From Prevotella sp. DNF00663 (lineage in GTDB: Bacteria > Bacteroidota > Bacteroidia > Bacteroidales > Bacteroidaceae): a stretch of DNA of 64,000 bases. Of this stretch, positions 18,834 to 28,878 are shown in pieces. The notes under the pieces are model-generated. The model worked only from the letters and a program-made list of their open reading frames with translations. It had not been told where the DNA came from and searched no databases. The stretch covers positions 1 through 64,000 of the forward strand of contig NZ_KQ960598.1 of the NCBI RefSeq assembly GCF_001553265.1, written 5' to 3'. A program made the translations under genes and the position numbers. Each line of letters opens with the position of its first letter. Within the stretch, counting starts at the first letter, position 1.

Positions 18834-20822
18834 TTATTTCGACTCTCTTTCGGTTATGAGACCGTGCCGATAAGCATAGAGTAGTTTCTCAAGATCTTTG
18901 ATTTGGCGGTTTAGCTCTTCGCCCTTGTCAGTATTAGCCACCAGCATACGTTGACTACTTAGCTCAACAATCTGCGTTGTGCTCTTGATATCGGTTCCTC
19001 GTTGTACTGCATCGGCTGCGCTCGTGAAGGGCTCGTGTTGTACCAACTGGAGTCCGCGGCTATGGTATACAAGTGTATATCCGGCTATACCAGTCTCTTT
19101 GTGGTATGCTTCTGAGAAGCCGCCATCTATCACCATCAGTTTTCCGTTGGCCTTGATGGGATTTTCTCCGCTGCCGGCATGCACCGGTACGTGCCCGTTG
19201 ATGATGTGCCTATTTGTACCATTTACACTGAAAGCATCCAGTATTCGGTCGGCTACAGCCTCGCTATCCCTCAGTTTGAAGTAGTTTCCTTTCTCTTCTT
19301 TGTGTGTAGCTTTGTCTTCGATGAAATATCGTTCGAATGTAGCCATTTTGCTTTTATCGAAGAGTGGGCTATCGGGACCGCACCATAGATAGAGGAAATA
19401 GTCGATAGCATATTGACGTTCGGCTGGCGGAGTGTCGTTTTGGAATGCAGAACGAATGAGCATTCCGGTGTGATGCATGAGCTCACGTCCTTGATATACT
19501 TGTCCTTTAGCTATTTCTACGTCCTTGAGACTACCATCTTCGTTGAGCGGAATAGAAGCATGGAAGAGTAAATTGTTGTTGTAAATGGCATACATACAAC
19601 CATGCTGCAGGAGCAGGCGGATATGTTTGTGAAGTTTTTCGCACACCATGAACGAATGATGTAGCTTGCTCATCAGTGCAGTTTCTTCTTCTGTCATGTC
19701 GCACGGATGCTCCGGGTCGATGGTAGGGAAGTTGTTGCTGGTTAGTGGATACTCTTTACCGGTGAGCATGATGGTGCCTTTCTTGTAGTCGATGTTTTTG
19801 AATAGCTCTCTATCTTGCATGTCCCATGACGGATTTCGTTCGAAGAGTTGAGCCTCGGCTTTGAACTGTAGCACGGCAATGGCTTTGTGCATGAGTGCCA
19901 TGAGGCGCACTGATTTATCATCAGTATTCTTATTATCGCCTATCAGTTTGGGTATAAACTCCTTGCATTCATCGTCTCCATAAGTCTCCATGGCAAATGT
20001 AGCCAATGAGATAAGATTGATACCGTATCCCTCTTCCAGTGTTGTCAGGTTGGCATAGCGCAGAGACAGCCGGATGACATTGCAAATACATGCATCGTTT
20101 CCGGCACAGGCTCCCATCCAAAGTATATCGTGGTTGCCCCATTGCATGTCCCAATTGTGGCGCGAGGCCATGGTGTCGAGAATGATATGAGCACCCGGAC
20201 CACGGTCGAAGATGTCGCCGAGAATGTGCAAGCGGTCAATGGCTAGCCGTTGAATGACATTGGCGATGGCAATAATAAAGTCGTCGGCTCGTCCCGTAGA
20301 GATAATAGTATCGATGATGACATTGACGTATGCCGTCTTATTTGTGTCTTCGGTACGCTCGTGGAGGAGTTCCTGAATGATGTAAGAGAATCCGTTTGGT
20401 AATGATTTCCTTACTTTCGAGCGTGTATATTTGCTTGATACGTCGCGGCATACAGCCACGAGTTGGTGGATGGTGATTCTATACCAGTCAATGATATCCG
20501 TCTCTTTGGACTTGACAAGTTCCAATTTTTGTTCCGGATAGTAGATGAGTGTACAAAGTTCTCGTTTCTCGTATTCGCGTAAAGAGTTGCCAAAGAGCTC
20601 GTTGACTTTTCGTTTGATGTTACCCGATGCATTCTTCAGTACGTGCTGGAAAGCCTCATATTCACCATGAATGTCGGCTAAGAAATGTTCCGTTCCTTTC
20701 GGAAGATTCAAGATGGCTTGCAGGTTTATAATCTCTGTACTGGCTTCAGCCACTGTCGGGAATGATTGCGCCAGCAGCTGTAAATATCTCATGTCCTTGT
20801 TAATTGTATCTTGTTTTGTCAT
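18834..20822 (-). CDS. fbp: Class III fructose-1,6-bisphosphatase
   Basis: Gluconeogenic enzyme hydrolysing fructose-1,6-bisphosphate to fructose-6-phosphate. The 662-residue protein matches the long class III form of Bacteroidetes and Firmicutes. It has a calcineurin-like metal centre: ADIHGEYEAF, LGDIFDRGPGAH and WGNHDILWMGA, then FHASIPLNEDG and INGHVPVHAGSGENPIKANG further on. It is the last gene of a long minus-strand run and is followed by a terminator. Its start lies 6 nt from the preceding gene. Confidence 0.95.
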   Translation of the reverse strand: MTKQDTINKDMRYLQLLAQSFPTVAEASTEIINLQAILNLPKGTEHFLADIHGEYEAFQHVLKNASGNIKRKVNELFGNSLREYEKRELCTLIYYPEQKLELVKSKETDIIDWYRITIHQLVAVCRDVSSKYTRSKVRKSLPNGFSYIIQELLHERTEDTNKTAYVNVIIDTIISTGRADDFIIAIANVIQRLAIDRLHILGDIFDRGPGAHIILDTMASRHNWDMQWGNHDILWMGACAGNDACICNVIRLSLRYANLTTLEEGYGINLISLATFAMETYGDDECKEFIPKLIGDNKNTDDKSVRLMALMHKAIAVLQFKAEAQLFERNPSWDMQDRELFKNIDYKKGTIMLTGKEYPLTSNNFPTIDPEHPCDMTEEETALMSKLHHSFMVCEKLHKHIRLLLQHGCMYAIYNNNLLFHASIPLNEDGSLKDVEIAKGQVYQGRELMHHTGMLIRSAFQNDTPPAERQYAIDYFLYLWCGPDSPLFDKSKMATFERYFIEDKATHKEEKGNYFKLRDSEAVADRILDAFSVNGTNRHIINGHVPVHAGSGENPIKANGKLMVIDGGFSEAYHKETGIAGYTLVYHSRGLQLVQHEPFTSAADAVQRGTDIKSTTQIVELSSQRMLVANTDKGEELNRQIKDLEKLLYAYRHGLITERESK

Positions 20823-20828
20823 TTTAGC

Positions 20829-21617
20829 TTAATATTTTTGTGTTATCATTTCTACTATTTTTTGTGCTCTTCGGTCGTTGATGGCCGGAATAGGAATGAA
20901 TCCTTCGGTGAGAGAAGTCTCTTGTAGCATGGCTTGTTCAAGACTTGCCACAAAAGGATGTATTTTTAATTGCTGTAATATCTCGCCCATTCGGTCTTCA
21001 TCGTAATCGGATGTTAGCATCTCGTTGGTTAGTTGTTGGACGAAAGTGGGGGTGAGCCCATCTCTATTGAATAAATATTGGGCGTACAAGAACTCACTAC
21101 ATAGTTTATGTATTGGTGAGTCTGTACTATCAAACTTATCAACTTGTTGCTTGATTTGGCTACGTATCTGTTGATCGTGTGCGGTTGTTACCTTTATATA
21201 TAGGTCTAATAATTGCCTGTATAAGTCGTTGCTTGCTTCGTCGTTTGTAATGATGGGGTTTTTGACCAGATATACTTTATGTGTTTGGAAACGTTGTTGG
21301 ATGTATTGTTTCTCATGTCTGCCCATGGCATGGAATGTGAGATTGCGTCGTTTTAATGAATGTTGAAGCGGGGAATGGTGCCATGGAACCATGGATGCCA
21401 GTGGACTATAGAGGATGGGAATCAATTTTGAATTAGCTGTTTTGATACATTGAAGCCTCGAAAAATCCAATTCTCCCATGACATGAATAAGGTCTACGTT
21501 CTTGCTTTCCGCGAAGTTTACACCTTCACGGGATAACTCATGCTGTATCGTAGAGATGTATTGTGCAGCGAGAGATTCCCTTTTAATAACAGAACTTGTT
21601 ACGACCTGTATTCTCAT
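20829..21617 (-). CDS. Hypothetical protein, possibly degenerate GT4-like N-domain
   Basis: I do not recognise a defined family. The 262-residue protein has no signal peptide or membrane segment. Its first third (residues 1-120) resembles the N-terminal Rossmann-like lobe of GT4 glycosyltransferases (DLIHVMGELDFSRL, LIPILYSPLASMVPWH), but no nucleotide-binding ExFxxxxxE motif follows; the rest is helical. It overlaps the upstream membrane glycosyltransferase gene by 4 nt (ATGA), so the two are translationally coupled and may work together. Confidence 0.55.
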   Translation of the reverse strand: MRIQVVTSSVIKRESLAAQYISTIQHELSREGVNFAESKNVDLIHVMGELDFSRLQCIKTANSKLIPILYSPLASMVPWHHSPLQHSLKRRNLTFHAMGRHEKQYIQQRFQTHKVYLVKNPIITNDEASNDLYRQLLDLYIKVTTAHDQQIRSQIKQQVDKFDSTDSPIHKLCSEFLYAQYLFNRDGLTPTFVQQLTNEMLTSDYDEDRMGEILQQLKIHPFVASLEQAMLQETSLTEGFIPIPAINDRRAQKIVEMITQKY

Positions 21618-22771
21618 AGTTTATGACTTGTAAATTCGTATTTGTCAGCAAAGTGATGTTTGATGGCGTATCGACAGTTTGTCCATACACTTCTCAACTG
21701 GAAGAAAAAGAGTTTGAATGGGGAAATATGGGTACTGAATTTAGCTAAAGCGCTAGAGCAGGCGAGTGTACGCCAAATAAACAAGATGAATAAAGCAGTG
21801 ATAGAGGCACCCAGCAATATCCAATTATTGATGATAGATGCATAGATGATAGATGCAATATTAGCCAAAAAACAGAAGTGAAGCAACAGATTGTCCATGA
21901 ATATAGGAAATTTATATCTGAAACTTCCACGCATATATTTCTTTGATTCACGATAGAAAAGCCGGTTGTTGGTCCATGTTTTGGGACTCACGTCCATATC
22001 GGTGAGCCAACAAGTTGGCGAGATTGCTAAGGAAGAGTTGTCTTCTGTGGAGAATTTGTTGACGATAAAATCATACTCTCCACGTATTAAATGAAGATTG
22101 CCAAGGAATCCATTGCCTTCCATAAAGACTGTTTTACGGAATGCTAGATTCGCACAATTACATCCATAGCTATGTCCACGTTGTATGGAACGGAACATCT
22201 GTCTAGCTTTAGAGAAGTGTTGGAAGTGTTGATAGTCGGTTACTTTGTCGTCGGGGAAGTGAGTATATCCCATCGCGATAGCTTTATCTTCGTGCATGGC
22301 GGTGGCCATTGAAGCAAGCCAAAAGTCACTATCGGGTCTGCAACTAGCCTCGGTTAATAGGCACCATTCGTATTTAGCGGCCTTAACACCGACGGTTATG
22401 GCAAGTTTTCGTCTGCTCATGTACCGGGAAGACATGGGAAGGAAGGTGGCATAGAGTTTGTCGCTGGCTCCTAATCTCTTGAGTACATCTTCTGTATCTG
22501 TATCTCCCTTCTCAGCCACCACCACCACTTGGAAAGGTGAGGTATATTGTTGTTGTAAGAAATAGGGGAGGTTTTCTTCTAAGAAAGCAGCTCCTTTATG
22601 AGCCGGAATAATGATACTGATTCCCGGTAAAGGCTGTTTTTGCTCACCGGACAAATCGTCTTCTTCGGTATTGATGGTCAATTTGCGAAGAAAAGGACTT
22701 GCCAACGATGCAATAACAGATAATAAAATGAGGGTTCCTCCAATATATATAGTGGTCAGGAGAGTAAGCAT
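21614..22771 (-). CDS. Membrane-anchored glycosyltransferase family 2
   Basis: A 385-residue GT2 enzyme. It has an N-terminal membrane segment (about 5-27), then a GT-A catalytic domain with PGISIIIPAHKGAAFLEENLP, a DxD-like region near CRPDSDFW and a C-terminal pair of membrane segments (about 295-335). It resembles processive or lipid-linked glycosyltransferases; donor and acceptor are unknown. It is coupled by a 4-nt overlap to the hypothetical gene downstream and sits 14 nt behind lysA. Confidence 0.8.
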   Translation of the reverse strand: MLTLLTTIYIGGTLILLSVIASLASPFLRKLTINTEEDDLSGEQKQPLPGISIIIPAHKGAAFLEENLPYFLQQQYTSPFQVVVVAEKGDTDTEDVLKRLGASDKLYATFLPMSSRYMSRRKLAITVGVKAAKYEWCLLTEASCRPDSDFWLASMATAMHEDKAIAMGYTHFPDDKVTDYQHFQHFSKARQMFRSIQRGHSYGCNCANLAFRKTVFMEGNGFLGNLHLIRGEYDFIVNKFSTEDNSSLAISPTCWLTDMDVSPKTWTNNRLFYRESKKYMRGSFRYKFPIFMDNLLLHFCFLANIASIIYASIINNWILLGASITALFILFIWRTLACSSALAKFSTHISPFKLFFFQLRSVWTNCRYAIKHHFADKYEFTSHKL

Positions 22772-22785
22772 GATAGTCTATAGAA

Positions 22786-23946
22786 TTACAAATCTTCAGT
22801 AAGATAACCTTGAGGGAGTGTGCGACAATTGTATTGGTTGGCCATAATTTCGCCATAAGCCCCCGCACTTCTGAGCGCTATCAGGTCGCCACGGTGGCAT
22901 GCGTTGAGCTTAATAGCCTTGGCAAACACATCGCTGGATTCGCAAATAGGTCCCACAATATCGTATGTTTCGACTTTATTTTCGCTGCTGAGATTCTCTA
23001 TTTTATGCGAAGCTTGATACAAGGCTGGGCGGATGAGGTCGGTCATGCCGGCATCCACAATGGCAAACTGTTTGTATGTACCTTGTTTGATATACAGTGT
23101 CTTGGTGATGAGTGAACCGCATTGGCCTACAACCGCACGTCCTAATTCAAAGTGTACTTGCTGTCCTGCACGTAATTCCAAATGTTTAGCGTAGGTATCG
23201 AAATATGATTTGAAATCAGGAATCGGGTTCTCATTGGGATTATCGTAGTCGATTCCCAAACCACCTCCGACGTTGATATTTTCTACAACGATGTGATGTT
23301 CTTCCAATTGAGATTGCAATTGGTTGATTCTATCGCATAGTGCGATGAAGTCGGACATCTCTAATATCTGAGACCCGATATGGAAATGTAGACCTATGAA
23401 CTTGATATTCTTGAGTTTCTTGGCCTCAGTTATTACGTATTCCATATCCTCCATGGCGATACCAAACTTGTTTTCGGCAAGTCCGGTGGTAATATTGGCA
23501 TGCGTATGTGCCCCAACATTGGGATTAATACGGAATGCTACCTTGGCAATCTTGCCCTTCTGTTCGGCAATTTCATTAATGACCATCAACTCCGGGATGC
23601 TCTCTACATTGAAACAATAGATGTCATGGTCGAGTCCGAGTTCTATTTCCCAATCGCTTTTACCCACACCTGCATAGACAATATGAACAGGAGAAAAGCC
23701 CGATTGAATCGCTGCTCTTATTTCACCACCACTCACACAGTCGGCTCCCAAGCCAGATTGGCAAATGATCTTCAATATTTTGGCATTGGCATTGGCTTTG
23801 ACTGCATAGTGAACTATGAAGTTGGCGTGCTTGCCAGCTTCTTCTTTGATGGTATCTAAGGTCTTTCTCAAGACCGCAGTATCATAATAATAAAATGGAG
23901 TTGGAATCTTTTGAAACTTGTCAATAGGAAATATTCCTTTACTCAT
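22786..23946 (-). CDS. lysA: Diaminopimelate decarboxylase
   Basis: Last step of lysine synthesis, meso-diaminopimelate to L-lysine. It is a fold-type III PLP enzyme of 386 residues with the Schiff-base lysine in FIVHYAVKANANA, GLHFHIGSQI, NVGGGLGIDY, the ELGRAVVGQCG region and the catalytic cysteine in GPICESSDVF. I place the start at ATG 23944-23946 (MSKGIFPIDKF); the longer open frame upstream runs through the hairpin that separates lysC and lysA. It forms an operon with lysC. Confidence 0.95.
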   Translation of the reverse strand: MSKGIFPIDKFQKIPTPFYYYDTAVLRKTLDTIKEEAGKHANFIVHYAVKANANAKILKIICQSGLGADCVSGGEIRAAIQSGFSPVHIVYAGVGKSDWEIELGLDHDIYCFNVESIPELMVINEIAEQKGKIAKVAFRINPNVGAHTHANITTGLAENKFGIAMEDMEYVITEAKKLKNIKFIGLHFHIGSQILEMSDFIALCDRINQLQSQLEEHHIVVENINVGGGLGIDYDNPNENPIPDFKSYFDTYAKHLELRAGQQVHFELGRAVVGQCGSLITKTLYIKQGTYKQFAIVDAGMTDLIRPALYQASHKIENLSSENKVETYDIVGPICESSDVFAKAIKLNACHRGDLIALRSAGAYGEIMANQYNCRTLPQGYLTEDL

Positions 23947-23964
23947 AGTGTCTTGTATTGAAAG

Positions 23965-23995
23965 GAGAGTGTGTACTTGAGCGGTACACACTCTT
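23965..23995 (-). other. Hairpin between lysC and lysA
   Basis: A perfect 10-bp stem GAGTGTGTAC/GTACACACTC (23967-23976 with 23984-23993) with a 7-nt loop lies in the 62-nt lysC-lysA spacer. On the transcribed minus strand no T-run follows, so it is not a clear terminator. Differential expression or message stability are possible roles. Confidence 0.5.
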
Positions 23996-24008
23996 AAAAA
24001 TAATCTTC

Positions 24009-25328
24009 TTATGCTTCGAAAAGAGTGCGGCTGAGATTCTGCAATGCTCTCTTCTTATCAGCTTCACGAATTAAGAAAGAGATATTGTAGTTTGAGCCAC
24101 CGTATGAAATCATGCGCACAGGAATGTCTTTCATAGCATCCAATGCCACTGTCTCAAAGCCGACATTACTCCAGTCAAGATCGCCGACCACGCAGATAAT
24201 ACACATATCGGAATCCACTGTGACAGTGCCATACTTCTTGAGTTCGTCTACGATCTCATTGAGATGAGTAGGATTATCCACGCTCATTGATACTCCTACT
24301 TCTGATGTTGTAATCATATCAATAGGCGTTTGATAGCTCTCGAAAATCTCAAATACCTTTCTTAAGAAGCCTGTAGCTAGCAGCATTCGGCTCGATTTTA
24401 TCTTGACAGCAGTGATATTATCTTTCGCAGCTACGGCCTTAATCTTGCTTCTAACGATGACATTATCAATGATAGTACCCTCTGCATTCGGGGCCATTGT
24501 GTTCTTTAAGCGAACGGGAATACCTGCATATTTAGCCGGTTGAATGCAAGTGGGGTGAAGAATCTTGGCTCCAAAGTAAGCCAATTCAGCTGCTTCTTCA
24601 AAGTTCAACTGCCTTACTGCCTCTGTTCTCTCGACGATACGAGGGTCGTTATTGTGCATGCCGTCGATGTCGGTCCATATCTGTATCTCCTCTGCCGGCA
24701 ATGCTGCGCCAATCAACGAAGCTGTATAGTCAGAGCCACCACGTTCCAAATTGTCTACTTCTCCATATGCATTGCGGCAGATGAAGCCCTGTGTAATGTA
24801 GATTTGGTAGCCCGGATTATTCGCCATAATCTCTGTTAACTTCTCCTTTATATATTGTGGATCTGGCTCAGAGTTTTTATCTGTGCGCATGAAATCAAGC
24901 GCACTAATGAGTTTAGCCTTTACCCCTGTCTCCTGAAGATAGTTTACTACCATGTTGGTACTCATGATTTCACCTTGAGCAACAATGTTCTTTTCCTCGA
25001 AACTTGTGAACAAATCCTTGGTGAAAGAACGTAGATATTCAAACTCTTCGTGCAAGAAATCAGCGGTTTGGGTCTTCTTTTCTGCTGTAGTATATAGTTC
25101 TTCTACATGCTGGGCATACTTTCTTTCCAGTGCATTGATGACTTCGTTTGCGCCTTCGGGGTTCTTTTTATATAAGTAATTGCTGATTTCAATGAGCGAA
25201 TTAGTAGTTCCGCTCATAGCAGATAATACGACAAAGGTGGGTTCCCCTGATTCTGTGATTAATGAGGCGACATTCTTCATACGTTCGGGTGAGCCAACGG
25301 AAGTTCCTCCAAATTTCATTACTTTCAT
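24009..25328 (-). CDS. lysC: Aspartate kinase, monofunctional
   Basis: First step of the aspartate family, phosphorylating L-aspartate. The 439-residue enzyme has the N-terminal KFGGTSVGSPERM loop, the kinase motifs RGGSDYTASLIG and WTDIDGMHNNDPR, and a pair of C-terminal ACT domains (about 300-439) expected to give feedback control by lysine. No homoserine dehydrogenase domain is fused. It is followed by lysA and preceded, with a 34-nt gap, by an FtsE-like ATPase gene. Confidence 0.95.
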   Translation of the reverse strand: MKVMKFGGTSVGSPERMKNVASLITESGEPTFVVLSAMSGTTNSLIEISNYLYKKNPEGANEVINALERKYAQHVEELYTTAEKKTQTADFLHEEFEYLRSFTKDLFTSFEEKNIVAQGEIMSTNMVVNYLQETGVKAKLISALDFMRTDKNSEPDPQYIKEKLTEIMANNPGYQIYITQGFICRNAYGEVDNLERGGSDYTASLIGAALPAEEIQIWTDIDGMHNNDPRIVERTEAVRQLNFEEAAELAYFGAKILHPTCIQPAKYAGIPVRLKNTMAPNAEGTIIDNVIVRSKIKAVAAKDNITAVKIKSSRMLLATGFLRKVFEIFESYQTPIDMITTSEVGVSMSVDNPTHLNEIVDELKKYGTVTVDSDMCIICVVGDLDWSNVGFETVALDAMKDIPVRMISYGGSNYNISFLIREADKKRALQNLSRTLFEA

Positions 25329-25362
25329 ACCGCAATTATTTTGTTGATGGATTATCTAATTC

Positions 25363-26124
25363 TTATTCTGGTTTGGCCGATTCTGTATGGTCAGCTATTT
25401 CGTTTTCTTCCTCTTCATCGTTGATAAGGTCAAGCTGGTTGTGTTCGCCTGTTACATCTTGTAAAGTTTTGTCCTTACATTGATATACGATGCCGGGGAA
25501 CTGGTCTAGCATAGAAATATTATGCGTCGTCATGATAACTGCTGCTCCCGTACCTGTAATGTCTTTCAGCAGCGACACGATGTTTCCGGCCGTCTCTGCA
25601 TCCAAGTTACCGGTCGGTTCGTCGGCAATAATCATCTTTGGCTGGTTCAGAATGGCACGCGCAATGGCAATGCGTTGCTGCTCGCCACCGGATAACTCGT
25701 GTGGCATCTTGTCTATTTTGTCTTGCATACCCACTTCTTTCAGCACGCTTTCGATGCGTTTGTTGATTTCATCTTTGCCTTTCCAGCCTGTAGCTTCAAG
25801 TACAAAGCGGAGGTTTCTGCGTACACTTCGGTCGTGCAACAGCTGGAAATCTTGAAAGATAATGCCTAAGTCTCTACGCAATGCCGGTACTTCTTTCCTC
25901 TTCAAATCAAATAGGTTTCGACCAAGCACTTCTGCTTTCTGGTTTTCGTTTTCCTGTTCTAAGTCGAGTTCACAGTATAATGACTTCAGCAAAGAACTTT
26001 TACCGGTTCCTACCTTACCTATTATATAGATGAATTCTCCCTCATTCACTTGCAAGTTTACATCTTGTAGAACGAGGTTGTCGACTTGATATACATTTAT
26101 GTTTTGGTAATCTATTAACATCAT
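25363..26124 (-). CDS. ftsE: ABC transporter ATP-binding protein, FtsE-like
   Basis: A 253-residue ATPase with Walker A GKVGTGKSSLL (about residues 36-46), Q-loop IIFQDFQLL, signature LSGGEQQRIAIARA and Walker B MIIADEPTGNLD. It is most like FtsE, which works with FtsX to control cell-wall hydrolases at division, and carries an acidic C-terminal tail (about 225-253). No FtsX is adjacent; the FtsX-type permease at 3754-5001 is of the LolC/E class. Its place between hisIE and lysC seems incidental. The family call is good, the exact role less so. Confidence 0.8.
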   Translation of the reverse strand: MMLIDYQNINVYQVDNLVLQDVNLQVNEGEFIYIIGKVGTGKSSLLKSLYCELDLEQENENQKAEVLGRNLFDLKRKEVPALRRDLGIIFQDFQLLHDRSVRRNLRFVLEATGWKGKDEINKRIESVLKEVGMQDKIDKMPHELSGGEQQRIAIARAILNQPKMIIADEPTGNLDAETAGNIVSLLKDITGTGAAVIMTTHNISMLDQFPGIVYQCKDKTLQDVTGEHNQLDLINDEEEENEIADHTESAKPE

Positions 26125-26133
26125 CCGTTAGTT

Positions 26134-26754
26134 TTAATCGTGTTTATGCCAGTTAGGATCATGGCGAACTTGTAACTCTTTGGCAATATCTTCAATTCTT
26201 AACCCCTTGCTTGTCAGTAATACGATGAGGTGATAGAACATATCTGCGCTCTCATAGATGAGGCGTGAATCCTCTCCATTGGTTGCTTCGATGACGGCTT
26301 CCAAAGCTTCTTCGCCCACTTTCTGAGCCATGCGGTTCAGTCCATCCTTAAATAGACTGGTGGTATATGAGCCTTCTGGCATCTCTTCATGGCGTTTCTC
26401 TATGAAGTCTTGCAACTCTGTCAAGAAGAGTAGGGGATTTGCGTTGTTGTCTTCTCCCCAACAAGTGTCGGTTCCTTTGTGGCAAGTTGGTCCCTGTGGA
26501 TGCACCATGATGAGCAACGTATCGTTGTCACAATCGTTTTTGATGCTCACTACGTTTAGGTAATTTCCCGATGTTTCGCCCTTTGTCCACAGGCAGTTGC
26601 GAGTCCTACTCCAAAAAGTCACCTTTTTAGATTCTAATGTTTTCTCGTAGGCCTCTTTATTCATGAAGCCCAACATCAGTACTTTGTGGGTTATAGCGTC
26701 TTGTATAATAGCCGGCACAAGGCCGTTTAGCTTCTCAAAGTCTATCTCTGTCAT
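26134..26754 (-). CDS. hisIE: Bifunctional phosphoribosyl-AMP cyclohydrolase / phosphoribosyl-ATP pyrophosphatase
   Basis: Carries steps two and three of histidine synthesis. The HisI domain (about 1-110) has FWSRTRNCLWTKGETSGN and the metal/substrate sites CDNDTLLIMV and CHKGTDTCW. The HisE domain (about 115-206) has KVGEEALEAVIEA and the following acidic metal-binding stretch. The fusion is the common bacterial arrangement. It is the last his gene of the cluster hisH-hisA-hisF-hisIE. Confidence 0.96.
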   Translation of the reverse strand: MTEIDFEKLNGLVPAIIQDAITHKVLMLGFMNKEAYEKTLESKKVTFWSRTRNCLWTKGETSGNYLNVVSIKNDCDNDTLLIMVHPQGPTCHKGTDTCWGEDNNANPLLFLTELQDFIEKRHEEMPEGSYTTSLFKDGLNRMAQKVGEEALEAVIEATNGEDSRLIYESADMFYHLIVLLTSKGLRIEDIAKELQVRHDPNWHKHD

Positions 26755-26777
26755 ATCTTAATCTTGTTTTTATTTCT

Positions 26778-27545
26778 TTATAATCTTATATTGATGTCCC
26801 TTTGGGATAAGTATTCTTTCAGTGCCGGTATCTTGATTTCGCCGAAATGGAATACACTGGCAGCCAGCGCAGCATCGGCTTTACCGCTGATGAAAGCATC
26901 TCTGAAATGTTCCATTGTGCCTGCTCCACCACTCGCAATGACCGGTATATTGACCTCTTCGCTCAACTTTGCTAGTGCTTCATTGGCGAATCCCTGTTTC
27001 ACTCCGTCGTGGTTCATGCTCGTGAAGAGTATCTCTCCGGCTCCTCTATCGGCAGCTTCTTGTGCCCATTCTATCAATCCGCGCTTGGTACGAACCCTTC
27101 CGCCATGCGTATAACAGTGCCATCCGTCTTCGTCCAGCCGTGCATCTATGGCGCAGACGCATACTTGTGAACCGTAGTTATGGGCTATCTCTTCGATGAG
27201 TTCGGGGTGGGCGAGGGCGGCACTATTGATACTTACCTTGTCGGCTCCAGCGTTGAGGAGCCTGTCTACATCCTTCAATTCGTTGATACCTCCACCAACC
27301 GTGAAAGGTATATTGATTTCACGAGCCACCCGTGTCACCATTTCGGTAAATGTCTTTCGGCCTTCGAAACTTGCCGTGATGTCTAGAAAGACGAGTTCGT
27401 CGGCTCCCGCATTGCTGTAAGCCTTGCCTAGTTCAACCGGATCACCGGCACTCCGCAGATTCACGAAGTTGATTCCTTTAACCGTTTCTCCGTTCTTTAC
27501 ATCAAGACAGGGGATGATTCGCTTGGCCAATCCTCTATTTGTCAT
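26778..27545 (-). CDS. hisF: Imidazole glycerol phosphate synthase, cyclase subunit
   Basis: With HisH it makes imidazole glycerol phosphate and AICAR. It is a (beta/alpha)8 barrel of 255 residues with catalytic aspartates in [10 protein letters not shown] and in the [10 protein letters not shown] strand, and phosphate-binding VGGGINE and IASGGAGTM loops. Its start overlaps the hisA stop by 4 nt, so translation is coupled. Confidence 0.97.
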   Translation of the reverse strand: MTNRGLAKRIIPCLDVKNGETVKGINFVNLRSAGDPVELGKAYSNAGADELVFLDITASFEGRKTFTEMVTRVAREINIPFTVGGGINELKDVDRLLNAGADKVSINSAALAHPELIEEIAHNYGSQVCVCAIDARLDEDGWHCYTHGGRVRTKRGLIEWAQEAADRGAGEILFTSMNHDGVKQGFANEALAKLSEEVNIPVIASGGAGTMEHFRDAFISGKADAALAASVFHFGEIKIPALKEYLSQRDINIRL

Positions 27546-28270
27546 ACGCTTATCATGCGGTTTAGTTCTTGTATATCAATTCGTCCTTCATAGAAGGCTT
27601 TGCCGAATACCACTGCAGGGATACCGGCTTTGTCGAGTTCCATGATGTCTTGGTTGCCCGAAATACCGCCACTTGCAATGAGATGCAACTGTGGATAGGT
27701 TGCCATTATCTGTTGATATAGCTCCGTGGCCGGCCCAGCAAGTGTCCCGTCTTTGCTGATTTCCGTGCATAGTACGTTCTTCACACCATGGTCGGTATAG
27801 GTCTTTAGGAATGGCAACAACTCCATTTCTGAATCTTCTTTCCATCCATTGATGGATACTTTTCCATGTCTGACGTCGGCGCCCAGTATGAGTTTGTCGG
27901 CTCCATATTTGTCCAACCATTGCAAAAACAATTCCGGTTGGGTCACGGCAATAGACCCCACGGTCACTATTTCAGCCCCACAAGCAAACGCAGTCTGAAT
28001 ATCTTCATCGGTCTTGATGCCACCTCCGAAGTCGACTTTCAGCTTTGTGGCTGTCGTAATAGCTTTGAGTGTTTCAGAGTTGACGATGTGTTTAGACTTT
28101 GCCCCGTCCAAATCCACGATATGCAATCGCTTGAATCCCATCGATTCAAAGCCCTTAGCTACCTTTACCGGGTCACTTTCATACACCGTTTTACGAGCAT
28201 AGTCGCCTTGGGTCAGTCTTACACACTGTCCTTTGATGAGGTCTATGGCAGGAATTAGTTCGATGTTCAT
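27542..28270 (-). CDS. hisA: ProFAR isomerase
   Basis: Isomerises the aminoaldose ProFAR to the aminoketose PRFAR. It is a 242-residue (beta/alpha)8 barrel with [14 protein letters not shown] (catalytic Asp 8 region), [10 protein letters not shown] and [16 protein letters not shown] (second catalytic Asp). It overlaps hisH by 4 nt upstream and hisF by 4 nt downstream. Confidence 0.97.
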   Translation of the reverse strand: MNIELIPAIDLIKGQCVRLTQGDYARKTVYESDPVKVAKGFESMGFKRLHIVDLDGAKSKHIVNSETLKAITTATKLKVDFGGGIKTDEDIQTAFACGAEIVTVGSIAVTQPELFLQWLDKYGADKLILGADVRHGKVSINGWKEDSEMELLPFLKTYTDHGVKNVLCTEISKDGTLAGPATELYQQIMATYPQLHLIASGGISGNQDIMELDKAGIPAVVFGKAFYEGRIDIQELNRMISV

Positions 28271-28866
28271 CTTCTTACAATATCAATGAAATTCTTTAAT
28301 ATCTGTGCCCCCGCATTACCACTTTTCTCTGGATGGAACTGGGTGGCATAGAAGTTGTCCTTGTGCATGGATGCACTGAAAGGCTGGACATAGTCAGCTG
28401 TGGCTATCGTATGCTTGCAAAGAGGTACATAGTAGCTATGTACGAAGTAGGTATACGGATGTTCTGGTATGTCGGTATATAGTTCCGACTTCAAGTCGTA
28501 AATCTCATTCCATCCGATGGCCGGCACTTTATCCTCGTGCCGAGTAGGTGTAAAACGCTTTACTTTGGCATCGAATACACCGATACAGTCGGTATCTCCC
28601 TCTTCAGAATGTTTACAGAGCAGTTGTTGACCGATACAAATACCCAATACTGGTTGCTTTAGATTTGCAATGACTTGATCCAATTTATGTTCTCGCAGAT
28701 AAGCCATGGCATGATGAGCTTCGCCCTGTCCGGGGAAGAGTACTCCGTCGGCGCGTTGCAATTCCTCTATGTCGTCGGTTAAGGTTGGGCTTATTCCCAA
28801 TCTTAACATGGCATTGACGACCGAGTAGATATTGCCGGCATTGTATTTTACGATTGCTATCTGCAT
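28267..28866 (-). CDS. hisH: Imidazole glycerol phosphate synthase, glutaminase subunit
   Basis: Class I glutamine amidotransferase of 199 residues that feeds ammonia to HisF. The nucleophile cysteine is in LGICIGQQLL near residue 77 and the His-Glu pair in ATQFHPEKSG near residue 180. It is the first his gene of this cluster, 12 nt after purU. hisG, hisD, hisC and hisB are not in the window. Confidence 0.96.
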   Translation of the reverse strand: MQIAIVKYNAGNIYSVVNAMLRLGISPTLTDDIEELQRADGVLFPGQGEAHHAMAYLREHKLDQVIANLKQPVLGICIGQQLLCKHSEEGDTDCIGVFDAKVKRFTPTRHEDKVPAIGWNEIYDLKSELYTDIPEHPYTYFVHSYYVPLCKHTIATADYVQPFSASMHKDNFYATQFHPEKSGNAGAQILKNFIDIVRR

Positions 28867-28878
28867 GTTGTTTCTTGT

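Noticed and set aside
23965..23995. lysA riboswitch or T-box in the lysC-lysA spacer
   Set aside because: Only 62 nt and a single hairpin, too small for a lysine riboswitch.
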